A stretch of DNA of 16,950 bases from JBCBWG01 sp039817205. Lineage in GTDB: Bacteria; Pseudomonadota; Alphaproteobacteria; Rhizobiales; Hyphomicrobiaceae. A program made the position numbers and the translations under genes. Shown piece by piece: positions 16,629 through 16,950 of this stretch. The stretch lies in contig JBCBWG010000046.1 of NCBI GenBank assembly GCA_039817205.1, positions 1 through 16,950 on the forward strand, read 5' to 3'. The stretch's first letter is position 1. Each line of letters starts with the position of its first letter. The notes beneath the pieces were generated by a model. That model was not told the origin of the DNA. It searched no databases and saw nothing but the letters and a program-made list of their open reading frames with translations.

Positions 16629-16950
16629 ATGAGTTGGCGTGTTGCATTTTGCATGGTTTTTGTGAGCCTATTTGCAGTCGGCTGTGCTCGCCTTCACGAC
16701 AGCACCGTCGCACCGAAGGTCCATCAGGTATCCTTGAAAGACCCTCCCCCGAACGCGCCGGTGAGCGCTCGTCACACGCGAGCTTCTGATCGTCGGGTCT
16801 CCGGTCCGAGGGCTCCGGCAAAGCAGGTGGCAGCCCGATCGGATGAGCCACCTCCGGAAGCGCCACCACCGTCAGGGCCTCAGATGACAGTCACGCCGGC
16901 GTTCCTCAAAAAGACCAGCCCCGACGCGTGTCGGCCTGAGCTGACCAGCA
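16629..16950 (+). CDS. Proline-rich putative lipoprotein, N-terminal part (3'-partial)
   Basis: An open frame from ATG 16629 runs off the window end with no stop (107 complete codons). It starts MSWRVAFCMVFVSLF and continues to AVGC, giving a hydrophobic signal with a lipobox-like site and Cys19 as the likely lipidated residue; Ala at -3 is less usual than Leu. The mature part is rich in Pro, Ala, Arg and Ser (for example SDEPPPEAPPPSGP), like a flexible periplasmic linker, and a more ordered domain may start near TPAFLKKTSPDAC. The ribosome site is poor and a second ATG at 16653 is possible. I do not recognise the family. Proline-rich linkers behind a lipobox are common in envelope-anchored proteins that reach across the periplasm. 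Confidence 0.6.
   Translation, partial: MSWRVAFCMVFVSLFAVGCARLHDSTVAPKVHQVSLKDPPPNAPVSARHTRASDRRVSGPRAPAKQVAARSDEPPPEAPPPSGPQMTVTPAFLKKTSPDACRPELTS

Overview
The window looks like chromosomal DNA of an alphaproteobacterium, possibly Hyphomicrobiales-like. It is GC-rich by eye. It carries a 510-residue PccB of alphaproteobacterial type, and a UvrA whose first zinc finger reads CPVSGF, a form I associate with this class. There is no rRNA, tRNA, CRISPR array, insertion sequence or phage gene. Taxonomy was judged by eye, without a database search.

Layout. (1) Positions 2-1722, plus strand: two ATGA-coupled genes built from the same repeated beta-rich module (PGxYxVxAxxG). The first is cut by the window edge; the second is a secreted 342-residue protein. 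(2) Positions 1760-7929, minus strand, transcribed leftward: propionyl-CoA carboxylase beta subunit (pccB), a periplasmic PQQ-dependent sugar dehydrogenase, an acyl-CoA dehydrogenase and an ADP-forming acyl-CoA synthetase. (3) Positions 8153-11537, plus strand: a short-chain dehydrogenase, a small lipoprotein, and a translationally coupled pair made of a 3-hydroxyisobutyrate-dehydrogenase-like oxidoreductase and a family III CoA-transferase. (4) Positions 11663-13430: a pepN cut off after about residue 409 and fused to the antisense of another gene's signal-peptide region, then a 427-base gene-free stretch with a 20-bp palindrome and two different short tandem repeats. (5) Positions 13431-16502: uvrA. 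(6) Positions 16629-16950: the start of a proline-rich lipoprotein that runs off the end.

How the genes fit together. The middle of the window is mostly acyl-CoA chemistry: activation by an ADP-forming ligase or a CoA-transferase, alpha-beta oxidation by an acyl-CoA dehydrogenase, oxidation of a hydroxy acid, and carboxylation of propionyl-CoA. That fits catabolism of branched or odd-chain organic acids, but the substrate cannot be read from the sequence. No pccA lies in the window.

Most notable: the pepN/secreted-protein fusion near 12,890, which looks like the scar of a deletion (or an assembly chimera); the repeat-rich leader of uvrA, where GAAC recurs every 10 bp; and the paired modular secreted proteins at the left edge. 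I found no complete system that I would call undescribed.
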